A stretch of DNA of 19,371 nucleotides from JAZRUF01 sp045652405 (GTDB taxonomy: Bacteria > Bacillota > Clostridia > Oscillospirales > JAAYXM01). Positions 7,336 to 14,072 of this stretch are shown here, in pieces. The translations under genes and the position numbers were made by a program. Location of the stretch: positions 1 through 19,371 of the forward strand of contig JAZRUF010000096.1 of NCBI GenBank assembly GCA_045652405.1, written 5' to 3'. Position 1 is the stretch's first letter, and each line of letters opens with the position of its first letter. The notes under the pieces were generated by a model. That model was not told the origin of the DNA. It saw only the letters and a program-made list of their open reading frames with translations, and did no database searches.

Positions 7336-7496
7336 GACTTTACCGCGCATTCGCAAGGCGAAGTCACTGCCTTGCCAGGCGTTTATATAGAAAACTTTCT
7401 GTTTTCGTCCCGAATTTCGGGGGTATAAACCTCTCGGCAGGCACCAACCGAAAAGCGCCAGGCACTGGGTTTAAATAACTCAAAGCGTGTTTTCGG
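7336..7496 (+). ncRNA. Putative structured RNA in the rpsL-rpsG spacer
   Basis: The 238-base spacer folds on paper into three consecutive units. First, a hairpin closed by GACTT (7336-7340) with AAGTC (7361-7365). Second, a branched element: 7369-7376 with 7436-7442 (one bulged T), then GTTTATA (7381-7387) with TATAAAC (7424-7430), enclosing two hairpins, GAAAAC (7390-7395) with GTTTTC (7401-7406) and CCCGA (7409-7413) with TCGGG (7417-7421). Third, CCGAAAA (7448-7454) with TTTTCGG (7490-7496), enclosing CCAG (7458-7461) with CTGG (7465-7468). No credible reading frame or promoter is seen. In E. coli, S7 represses its own synthesis by binding the rpsL-rpsG spacer, so an S7 autoregulatory site is the leading guess. 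The fold was drawn by hand, without energy calculation. Confidence 0.5.
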
Positions 7497-7538
7497 AAGT
7501 ACCTATGAAATCATTCCTATATGAAGGAGGGAAGAACA

Positions 7539-8009
7539 GTGCCAAGAAGAGGATTTGTCCCGAAGAGGGACGTATTGCCCGATCCGCTGTATAACTCAAA
7601 GCTTGTAACAAAGCTCATCAACAGTGTTATGCTCGACGGTAAGAAGGGCGTTGCTCAGAAAATCGTTTACGGTGCGTTTGACATCGTTAAGGAGAAGACT
7701 GAAAAGGAGCCCCTGGAGGCTTTCACCGCTGCGCTTGAGAATATCATGCCGGTTCTGGAAGTTAAGGCTCGCCGTGTAGGTGGTGCTACCTACCAGGTTC
7801 CGATGGAAGTCCGTCCGGAGCGTCGTCAGACCTTAGGCCTTCGCTGGCTGACCGCTTACTCCCGCACCAGAAGTGAGAGAACCATGGCTGACCGCCTTGC
7901 AGGCGAGATCATGGACGCTATCAACGGTGTTGGCGGAGCAGTTAAAAAGCGTGAGGATACCCACAAGATGGCAGAAGCAAACAAAGCGTTTGCACATTTC
8001 CGCTGGTAA
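7539..8009 (+). CDS. rpsG: 30S ribosomal protein S7
   Basis: 156 residues from the GTG at 7539, exactly the usual bacterial S7 length. The N-terminus then reads PRRGFVPKRDVLPDP as in relatives. GAAGGAGGG lies just before. An ATG at 7521 in frame would overlap the Shine-Dalgarno and add six residues, so I reject it. S7 nucleates assembly of the 30S head by binding the 3' major domain of 16S rRNA. The beta-hairpin block YQVPMEVRPERR and the C-terminal helices ending in FAHFRW are intact. It follows a long structured spacer, which may be an S7 feedback site. Confidence 0.98.
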   Translation: MPRRGFVPKRDVLPDPLYNSKLVTKLINSVMLDGKKGVAQKIVYGAFDIVKEKTEKEPLEAFTAALENIMPVLEVKARRVGGATYQVPMEVRPERRQTLGLRWLTAYSRTRSERTMADRLAGEIMDAINGVGGAVKKREDTHKMAEANKAFAHFRW

Positions 8010-8052
8010 TCCGGGGAATGCTGGCTGTCTCAAAAAAAAAATTTTGTGATAT

Positions 8053-8080
8053 GGACGGTCTGCGCTGCATGACCTTGTCC
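8053..8080 (+). other. Hairpin in the rpsG-fusA spacer
   Basis: A stem of about 11 bp on paper: GGAC (8053-8056) with GTCC (8077-8080), GGTC (8057-8060) with GACC (8071-8074), and TGC (8061-8063) with GCA (8067-8069), with two small bulges and a GCT loop. A smaller stem follows (CCGT 8082-8085 with ACGG 8092-8095), immediately before the fusA Shine-Dalgarno. No T-run follows it, so control of fusA translation or RNA processing is more likely than termination. Confidence 0.45.
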
Positions 8081-8109
8081 CCCGTTATACCACGGAAAGG
8101 AGACACACG

Positions 8110-10008
8110 ATGCCAAGAGAGTTTCCTCTTGAATTAACAAGAAATATTGGAATTATGGCGCATATCGATGCGGGTAAGACCACCACTACCGAGCGTATCC
8201 TGTACTACACCGGTCGTAACTACAAGATCGGTGATACCCATGACGGCACTGCTACCATGGACTGGATGGCTCAGGAGCAGGAGCGCGGAATAACCATTAC
8301 CTCCGCTGCTACCACCTGCCACTGGAAAGGTCACCGTATCAATATAATCGACACCCCGGGCCACGTTGACTTTACCATCGAGGTTGAGCGCTCACTGCGT
8401 GTTCTCGACGGAAGCGTTACCGTTTTCTGTGCTAAGGGCGGTGTTGAGCCGCAGTCTGAGACCGTTTGGCGTCAGGCTGACAAGTACAACGTTCCGCGTA
8501 TGGCTTATGTAAATAAGATGGATATCATGGGCGCGGATTTCTTTAACGTTGTTAACATGATGAAGGATCGCCTTAAATGTAATGCGGTTCCGATTCAGTT
8601 GCCTATCGGAAAAGAAGACACCTTTAAGGGTATTGTTGACCTGGTAACCATGAAGGCTACTGTCTATTATGATGCACTGGGCACCGATGTCCGCGAGGAA
8701 GAAATTCCGGAGGATTTGAAGGATATGGCTGAGGAGTACCGTGTTGCACTTCTCGAAGCTATTTCCGATTTTGATGACGAGATCATGATGAAGTATCTCG
8801 AGGGTGAAGAAATCTCCGAAGAGACTATTCATAATGCGATTCGCCAGGCGACTATCGCTGTTAAGATGATCCCTGTCTGCTGCGGTACCTCTTACCGCAA
8901 CAAGGGCGTTCAGAAGCTGCTGGATGCGGTTGTAGCATATATGCCCGCTCCGACAGACATTCCGCCTATCGCAGGCATTAACCCGGATACCGGCGAGGAG
9001 GATTCCCGTCCGTCCGACGATAATGCACCGTTTGCTGCGCTCGCATTTAAGATTGCGACCGACCCATACGTAGGTAAGCTCTGCTTCTTCCGCGTATACT
9101 CAGGTCAGCTTGATGCAGGCTCTGCAGTACTCAATACTGTTAAGGGCAACAAAGAGCGTATCGGACGTATTCTGCAGATGCACGCAAACCACCGTGAGGA
9201 CATCGAAAGAGTTTACTCCGGCGATATTGCTGCAGCTGTAGGTCTTAAGAACACCACCACCGGTGACACTCTCTGCGATGAGAAGGCACCGATTATCCTT
9301 GAGTCCATGGAATTCCCCGAGCCGGTTATCCGTGTTGCTATCGAGCCGAAGACGAAAGCCGGTCAGGAGAAGATGGGCATTGCGCTTGCAAAGCTTGCTG
9401 AAGAAGATCCGACCTTCCGCACCTATACTGATGAGGAAACCGGTCAGACCATCATCGCAGGTATGGGCGAGCTGCATCTGGAGATTATCGTTGACCGTCT
9501 GCTTCGCGAATTCAAGGTTGAAGCTAACGTAGGTAAGCCCCAGGTTGCTTACAAGGAAACCATTCGTAAGTCAGCCGATGTTGACCATAAGTATTCTCGT
9601 CAGTCCGGCGGTAAAGGTCAGTACGGTCATGTTAAGATTATCGTTGAGCCCAACGAGTCCGGCAAGGGCTACGAGTTCGTCAACAAAATCGTTGGCGGCG
9701 CAGTACCGAAGGAATACATTCCGGCGGTCGACGCAGGTATCCAGGGTGCTATGCAGGCTGGTATCCTCGCAGGCTACAACGTAGTTGATGTAAAGGTAAC
9801 CCTCTACGATGGCTCTTACCATGAGGTTGACTCTTCTGAAATGGCATTTAAGATTGCCGGCAGTATGGCATTCAAGGAAGCATGCCGCAAGGCTGATCCG
9901 GTTCTCATGGAGCCGATCATGAAGGTTGCTGTTATCACGCCTGAGGATTACATGGGCGACGTTATCGGCGATTTGAACGCACGCCGCGGTATGATTCAGG
10001 GTATGTAA
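8110..10008 (+). CDS. fusA: Elongation factor G, interrupted by a premature in-frame stop
   Basis: The GTPase that drives ribosomal translocation. The ATG at 8110 follows GGAAAGGAG. G-domain motifs are intact: AHIDAGKTTTT, RGITI, DTPGH and NKMD. Domains II to IV follow, including the YSRQSGGKGQYGH segment of domain IV. The frame then stops at TAA (10006-10008), directly after RRGMIQGM, giving 632 residues. Typical EF-G is about 690. Reading on in the same frame restores the conserved AR-G-AQ and LSEMFGYAT blocks and ends naturally at 10194, so one base change (GAA to TAA at a conserved Glu) explains the break. Most of domain V, needed for translocation, is lost if the stop is real. A sequencing or assembly error, a second fusA copy elsewhere, or true readthrough are the options. 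The first is likeliest. Confidence 0.93.
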   Translation: MPREFPLELTRNIGIMAHIDAGKTTTTERILYYTGRNYKIGDTHDGTATMDWMAQEQERGITITSAATTCHWKGHRINIIDTPGHVDFTIEVERSLRVLDGSVTVFCAKGGVEPQSETVWRQADKYNVPRMAYVNKMDIMGADFFNVVNMMKDRLKCNAVPIQLPIGKEDTFKGIVDLVTMKATVYYDALGTDVREEEIPEDLKDMAEEYRVALLEAISDFDDEIMMKYLEGEEISEETIHNAIRQATIAVKMIPVCCGTSYRNKGVQKLLDAVVAYMPAPTDIPPIAGINPDTGEEDSRPSDDNAPFAALAFKIATDPYVGKLCFFRVYSGQLDAGSAVLNTVKGNKERIGRILQMHANHREDIERVYSGDIAAAVGLKNTTTGDTLCDEKAPIILESMEFPEPVIRVAIEPKTKAGQEKMGIALAKLAEEDPTFRTYTDEETGQTIIAGMGELHLEIIVDRLLREFKVEANVGKPQVAYKETIRKSADVDHKYSRQSGGKGQYGHVKIIVEPNESGKGYEFVNKIVGGAVPKEYIPAVDAGIQGAMQAGILAGYNVVDVKVTLYDGSYHEVDSSEMAFKIAGSMAFKEACRKADPVLMEPIMKVAVITPEDYMGDVIGDLNARRGMIQGM

Positions 10009-10194
10009 GCTCGTGCAGGTGCACAGGAGATTGAGGCATTCGTTCCGCTCTCCGAAATGTTCGGATATGCTACCGACCTGCGTTCACGTACCCAGGGCCG
10101 TGGACAGTACACCATGGAGCCCAGCCACTATGTTGAGCTGCCCAAGAGCCTGCAGGAGAAGATAATCACTTCTCGCAGCAAGCAGGCTGAGTAA
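10009..10194 (+). pseudogene. fusA: Detached 3' part of fusA (EF-G domain V) after the in-frame stop
   Basis: 61 codons plus a TAA (10192-10194), in the same frame as the upstream fusA. The translation carries EF-G domain V marks: FVPLSEMFGYATDLRS, TQGRGQYTMEPSHY and the final ELPKSLQEKI. It has no ribosome binding site or suitable start of its own. The coding sequence is well conserved up to the natural stop with no frameshift, so any disruption is very recent or an artefact. Confidence 0.9.
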
Positions 10195-10221
10195 AAATTT
10201 CTGAATTTTGCAAAAAAGTAG

Positions 10222-10250
10222 TTGCAATATTTAGGTTTTTACTATAAAAT
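10222..10250 (+). promoter_or_regulatory. Possible promoter of tuf
   Basis: TTGCAA (10222-10227), a 17-base spacer, then TAAAAT (10245-10250), in the AT-rich 139-base gap between fusA and tuf. The match is only moderate. It would allow tuf to be made independently of the upstream ribosomal genes. No terminator separates fusA from tuf, so read-through is also expected. Confidence 0.4.
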
Positions 10251-10333
10251 ATAACTTGATTACTGCGTATTATAAAAGCGCAGAAAACAAAAGTCATTAA
10301 AAAACGGATTCAAATATAAGGAGGATTAGCAAA

Positions 10334-11533
10334 ATGGCAAAAGAAAAATTTGAAAGATCCAAACCGCACGTAAATATTGGTACTATCGGTCACGTTGACC
10401 ACGGCAAAACCACTCTTACCGCAGCTATCACCAAGACCCTTTCTTTCCAGGGCAAGGCTCAGTTCGAGGCATATGATATGATCGACAAGGCTCCCGAAGA
10501 GAGAGAGCGTGGTATTACTATCAACACTGCTCACGTTGAGTATCAGACTGACGCACGTCACTATGCTCACGTTGACTGCCCGGGACATGCTGACTATGTT
10601 AAGAACATGATCACCGGTGCTGCTCAGATGGACGGTGCTATACTGGTTGTTTCCGCAGCTGACGGCCCGATGCCGCAGACCCGTGAGCACATCCTGCTCG
10701 CTCGTCAGGTTGGCGTTCCGAGCATCGTTGTTTTCATGAACAAGGTTGACCAGGTTGACGACGAAGAGCTCCTCGAGCTCGTTGAGATGGAAGTTCGTGA
10801 TCTTCTTTCTTCCTACGAGTTCCCGGGCGACGATATTCCGATAATCAAGGGTTCTGCTCTTGCAGCTCTTGAAGCAGGCGATGACATCAGCGATGCAGCA
10901 TATGCACCGATCATCGAGCTCATGAACGCTGTTGACGAGTACATCCCGACTCCGGAGCGTAAGAGCGATCTGCCGTTCCTTATGCCTGTTGAGGACGTAT
11001 TCACCATCACCGGCCGTGGTACTGTTGCTACCGGTCGTGTTGAGCGTGGCCAGTTGAAGCTCAGTGAAGAAGTTGAAATCGTTGGTCTGACCGACGAGAG
11101 AAAGAAGACCGTTGTTACCGGTATCGAAATGTTCCGCAAGCTGCTTGACTATGCAGAAGCAGGCGACAACATCGGTGCTCTGCTCCGTGGCATTGCAAAG
11201 ACTGATATCGAGCGCGGCCAGGTTCTTTCCAAGCCCGGCTCCATCAACCCGCACACCAAGTTCAAGGGCCAGGTTTACGTTCTGACCAAGGAAGAAGGCG
11301 GCCGTCATAAGCCTTTCTTCTCCAACTACCGTCCGCAGTTCTATTTCCGTACAACTGACGTTACCGGTGTTATCACTCTTCCGGAAGGCACTGAGATGTG
11401 CATGCCGGGCGATAACGTTGAGATGGACGTTGAGCTGATCACCCCGATCGCTATCGAAGAGGGTCTCCGCTTCGCTATCCGTGAAGGTGGCAGAACTGTT
11501 GGTTCCGGCGTTGTTGTTGGTGTCAACGAATAA
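10334..11533 (+). CDS. tuf: Elongation factor Tu
   Basis: 399 residues, typical EF-Tu length. It delivers aminoacyl-tRNA to the ribosome as a GTP complex. The GTPase motifs are all present: GHVDHGKTTL, RGITI, DCPGHADY and NKVD, followed by domains II and III to the usual GSGVVVGV end. The ATG at 10334 is preceded by AAGGAGG. It lies at the end of the str operon, the standard place, and a strong terminator follows. Codon use is that of a highly expressed gene, close to fusA, rpsL and rpsG. Only one copy is in the window; a second tuf elsewhere cannot be excluded. Confidence 0.99.
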   Translation: MAKEKFERSKPHVNIGTIGHVDHGKTTLTAAITKTLSFQGKAQFEAYDMIDKAPEERERGITINTAHVEYQTDARHYAHVDCPGHADYVKNMITGAAQMDGAILVVSAADGPMPQTREHILLARQVGVPSIVVFMNKVDQVDDEELLELVEMEVRDLLSSYEFPGDDIPIIKGSALAALEAGDDISDAAYAPIIELMNAVDEYIPTPERKSDLPFLMPVEDVFTITGRGTVATGRVERGQLKLSEEVEIVGLTDERKKTVVTGIEMFRKLLDYAEAGDNIGALLRGIAKTDIERGQVLSKPGSINPHTKFKGQVYVLTKEEGGRHKPFFSNYRPQFYFRTTDVTGVITLPEGTEMCMPGDNVEMDVELITPIAIEEGLRFAIREGGRTVGSGVVVGVNE

Positions 11534-11551
11534 TTAATCAGATATTAATTA

Positions 11552-11583
11552 AAAGAGCTGCCGCGTTATTGCGGCAGCTCTTT
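11552..11583 (+). terminator. Terminator after tuf
   Basis: A perfect 13-bp stem, 11552-11564 with 11571-11583, with a GTTATT loop. It is GC-rich inside and A/T at the base. It closes the str operon 18 bases after the tuf stop and lies before the tyrA ribosome binding site. Confidence 0.9.
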
Positions 11584-11608
11584 GCCATTTATTTTGGAGG
11601 ATGGTATC

Positions 11609-12439
11609 ATGGTAGGAAAAACAGTAGGAATAGTGGGATTGGGCTTAATAGGAGGCTCGTTTGCAAAGGCAATCCACAGATGTGGTATCAAGGTTTTGGG
11701 ATGGGATATCTGTGGTTCCTCGATAGAGTCCGCGCTTTGCGACAATGCCATCGACGGCGTGTTGGATAGCCCGGAAAAATGCGATATTCTAATTCTTGCC
11801 CTCTATCCTAAAAATGCAGTCAAATATGTTCAAACTAACAAGGAAAGACTAAAAAAGGGGCTTATTATAACCGATTTATGCGGGGTAAAACGCTCAGTCT
11901 ATTCAAAGATAGAACCAATTTGCAAGGAGTGCGGGGCACTTTATATTGGCGCACACCCTATGGCGGGTAAAGAGTGCTGGGGATATGCATTCGCTGATGC
12001 CGAAATGTTTGAGGAAGCGAGCATGCTGCTCACACCTGCGGAAAATGTCCCGCAAGAGGCGATAGATGATATAAACATTCTGTGTTTGCAGGCGGGATTC
12101 GGGCAAATAATAGTAACAACACCGGAAGAACACGATGAAATAATAGCGTATACATCCCAGCTTGCTCATATAGTCAGCGGTGCATATATTAAAAGCCCCA
12201 CTGCAGAGCGCCATGACGGCTTCAGTGCAGGGAGCTATAGAGATTTAACACGTGTTGCAAAACTCAACGAGAATATGTGGACCGAACTTTTTTTGGATAA
12301 CAGTGAAAATTTGAGCCGCGAAATAAGCGTGGTTATAAAACATCTGGAGGATTATAAGGATGCGCTTGACAGGCGCGACGAGAATGCGCTCCATGAATTG
12401 CTCCGTCAGGCACGTGTCCGCAAGGAAACTATCGGATAA
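11609..12439 (+). CDS. tyrA: Prephenate dehydrogenase
   Basis: 276 residues from the ATG at 11609, with GGAGG 8 bases upstream. A longer frame back to a TTG at 11582 would start inside the tuf terminator and is rejected. The N-terminus is a Rossmann dinucleotide fold (GIVGLGLIGGSFAKA). The prephenate-binding and catalytic region has the family blocks AHPMAGKE, YTSQLAH and GSYRDLTRVA, with the conserved His in each of the first two. It oxidatively decarboxylates prephenate to 4-hydroxyphenylpyruvate in tyrosine synthesis, with NAD+ the likely cofactor. No C-terminal ACT domain is present, so feedback control by that route is not expected. No other aromatic pathway gene is adjacent. Its 3' end overlaps the convergent DUF1294 gene by 11 bases. 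Confidence 0.94.
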   Translation: MVGKTVGIVGLGLIGGSFAKAIHRCGIKVLGWDICGSSIESALCDNAIDGVLDSPEKCDILILALYPKNAVKYVQTNKERLKKGLIITDLCGVKRSVYSKIEPICKECGALYIGAHPMAGKECWGYAFADAEMFEEASMLLTPAENVPQEAIDDINILCLQAGFGQIIVTTPEEHDEIIAYTSQLAHIVSGAYIKSPTAERHDGFSAGSYRDLTRVAKLNENMWTELFLDNSENLSREISVVIKHLEDYKDALDRRDENALHELLRQARVRKETIG

Positions 12440-12701
12440 TACCTGACATCAGTAGCCATAAGAACACCGCGGTTTGTGCTATAAAAAGTGAGCTTACCAA
12501 ATAACGGAACCGTGGCTTTGATATTTTGTGATGGAATAATACCATCCCGCTCAATGCACCGTAAGAGCCAGAAATGAGTGTAATAAATATCAAAAACTTT
12601 TCGGGAACGCGACGGGTTTTTACCTTGGCAAATAGCTTGTCCGCGCCATAAATTAATAGAACCGCAACGTTGTATATGGCTAAATAGATAAGAAACTTCA
12701 T
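12429..12701 (-). CDS. DUF1294 family small membrane protein
   Basis: 90 residues with three or four hydrophobic segments (about 2-18, 35-58 and 66-86). The conserved pattern of the family is seen: YGADKLFA-K followed by RRVPE, then the SGSYGALSGM block and the FHHKISKPRFR stretch. The function of the family is not known. The ATG at 12699-12701 is preceded by GGAGG on the minus strand. The gene runs convergently into tyrA, and its last 11 bases overlap the tyrA end. No separate terminator is seen for either gene here. Confidence 0.85.
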   Translation of the reverse strand: MKFLIYLAIYNVAVLLIYGADKLFAKVKTRRVPEKFLIFITLISGSYGALSGMVLFHHKISKPRFRYLVSSLFIAQTAVFLWLLMSGIIR

Positions 12702-12743
12702 GAACGCATACCTCCGATAATATACATGAAATGGAGAAAAACT

Positions 12744-13433
12744 ATGATTTTCTCAGAACAAACGCTGGATTTTTTAATAGAAAACCGCATACGCGATGAC
12801 CGAAACTGGTATAAAGAAAATAAGCCTACATTCGAAAGATATGTACTCGCGCCACTTCAGGAGTTAGTAGAGAAGCTGACTCCGACTATGCTGGATATTG
12901 ACGACCAATTTATCTGCCAACCGAGAATTGGCCGTGCAATTTCGCGCATACACCGGGATACACGATTTTCCAAAGATAAATCAATATTCCGAGACCATAT
13001 GTGGTGCACGTTCCGGAGAAATAAGAACGAGTATGGCAGGCATCTGCCTGAAATCTTTTTTGAAATATCACCGCGCGGATTTTCATGCGGCTGCGGGTAC
13101 TACAAGACCGACGCAGAAAGCCTTGAAGCTATGCGTAGCATGATACTCAATGAGGATGAGGTTTTCAAAAAAGCATTCCGCGCGGTAGAACGTCAGGATG
13201 TATTCTATATCTACGGCGAGATGTATAAACGCAGTAAATTCCCTGACGCGAAGGAGAAATATAAATCATGGCTTGACCGAAAGAGCATATGCCTTTTCCA
13301 TGAGAGCCAGGATTTTGACCTGCTTTTCTCCGAAGAATTGTCAGACTGGCTCGCAGAAAAGCTTAAATCCTTGGCACCAGTGTATAAGTTCTTCTTAAAA
13401 GCAGAAAGCCACAGAATTAAAGATATAAGATGA
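12744..13433 (+). CDS. DUF2461 (TIGR02453-like) domain protein
   Basis: 229 residues. The family pattern is visible: an N-terminal FSEQTLDFL, then NWYKENK, a central RIHRDTRFSKDKS-type block, and a GGYY-like region read here as SCGCGYYKTD. Family members are widespread but of unknown function. I chose the ATG at 12744, which has TGGAG about 8 bases upstream, over the ATG at 12726, which has no ribosome binding site. The gene is divergent from the DUF1294 gene with a short spacer (12702-12743) in which no clear promoter is seen. It ends at a bidirectional terminator. Confidence 0.85.
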   Translation: MIFSEQTLDFLIENRIRDDRNWYKENKPTFERYVLAPLQELVEKLTPTMLDIDDQFICQPRIGRAISRIHRDTRFSKDKSIFRDHMWCTFRRNKNEYGRHLPEIFFEISPRGFSCGCGYYKTDAESLEAMRSMILNEDEVFKKAFRAVERQDVFYIYGEMYKRSKFPDAKEKYKSWLDRKSICLFHESQDFDLLFSEELSDWLAEKLKSLAPVYKFFLKAESHRIKDIR

Positions 13434-13477
13434 AAAAATACCTTGGAGAATTAATGTTTTCCAAGGTGATTTTTTTT
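13433..13477. terminator. Bidirectional terminator between convergent genes, inside one coding end
   Basis: CCTTGGA (13441-13447) pairs with TCCAAGG (13460-13466), extended by A13440 with T13467. T8 follows on the plus strand (13470-13477) and A6 precedes it (13433-13438), so it works both ways. It serves the DUF2461 gene on the plus strand and the DbpA-like gene on the minus strand. The minus-strand gene's stop (13451-13453) lies in the loop, and its last codons are in the stem. Confidence 0.85.
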
Positions 13478-14053
13478 ATTGGGTTTTCGTGTTATTGATT
13501 TCCGTTGCTTTATAATTTGAACTTTTACCGGAACGCCTTTGATTTTGCCGTCATCAGTATTCATAGCAGAGATTATTTTCGCCGCATTGTGTGACGATAC
13601 ATTAAGTGTTGTCTGCTTAGGACCAATTTGCACATCGATTATATCACCGCTTCGAAGACCGACCTTGGCGGAAAGTGCGCCTAAAATGTCCTTATGCGTA
13701 AAATGCTTGTTAAGACCGCCATTTATTGATAAGCTGACGGTTTTAGAGGGTTCGTTTTTTGTTTTTACTGCAGGCTTTTCCTTTGAAACGGCTTTGCCTT
13801 GCGGTGCGCTTGTCTTTTGGGATGCTGCGGCTTTTGTTTTAGACGTAGGAGAATTTTTTACTCCTGAAGACTTAATCGCCATGCCGATAAGTGCTGCCGC
13901 AATTTCAGCCGCAGTCTCACCGGTTTGATCCATTATTCGGTCCACGGTTTTTAAATAGCAAGAATTGTCATTCTCAAACAGTGCAGTGCGGACGCGCGAG
14001 ACAAATTCTCTTTCTGCTGCCTCTGATAATCCTTTTTTGCTTTCTTTTGCCAT
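13451..14053 (-). CDS. Stand-alone DbpA-type RNA-binding domain protein
   Basis: 200 residues. The C-terminal part (about 106-182) looks like the DbpA/CsdA RNA-binding domain found at the end of DEAD-box helicases: SLSINGG, then KDILGALSAKVGL-SGDIIDVQIG, and a final KGVPVKVQI strand. An N-terminal part (about 10-62) resembles the helical linker before that domain (ending in AAALIGMAI). Between them is a low-complexity Lys/Ser/Ala/Pro linker, and the tail is strongly basic. No helicase motif (Walker A, DEAD, SAT) is present. The ATG at 14051-14053 has AAAGGAA upstream, so this is a real start and not obviously a 5'-truncated helicase. It follows the FAD dehydrogenase gene by 19 bases on the same strand. 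Role is unknown; an RNA chaperone or ribosome-assembly factor is plausible. Confidence 0.75.
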   Translation of the reverse strand: MAKESKKGLSEAAEREFVSRVRTALFENDNSCYLKTVDRIMDQTGETAAEIAAALIGMAIKSSGVKNSPTSKTKAAASQKTSAPQGKAVSKEKPAVKTKNEPSKTVSLSINGGLNKHFTHKDILGALSAKVGLRSGDIIDVQIGPKQTTLNVSSHNAAKIISAMNTDDGKIKGVPVKVQIIKQRKSITRKPNKKNHLGKH

Positions 14054-14072
14054 AAAATAATTCCTTTACTAA

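Noticed and set aside
10006..10008. Stop codon reassignment to explain the TAA in fusA
   Set aside because: hydA, tuf, rpsL, rpsG and tyrA all end naturally at TAA, so TAA is a stop in this organism.
10263..10282. CTGCG/CGCAG inverted repeat before tuf as a terminator
   Set aside because: Only 5 bp with a 10-base AT loop and no T-run. Too weak to be a terminator.
10310..11308. 332-codon open frame on the minus strand opposite tuf
   Set aside because: It mirrors the strongly biased codons of tuf, has no ribosome binding site and no recognisable protein pattern. EF-Tu on the plus strand is certain.
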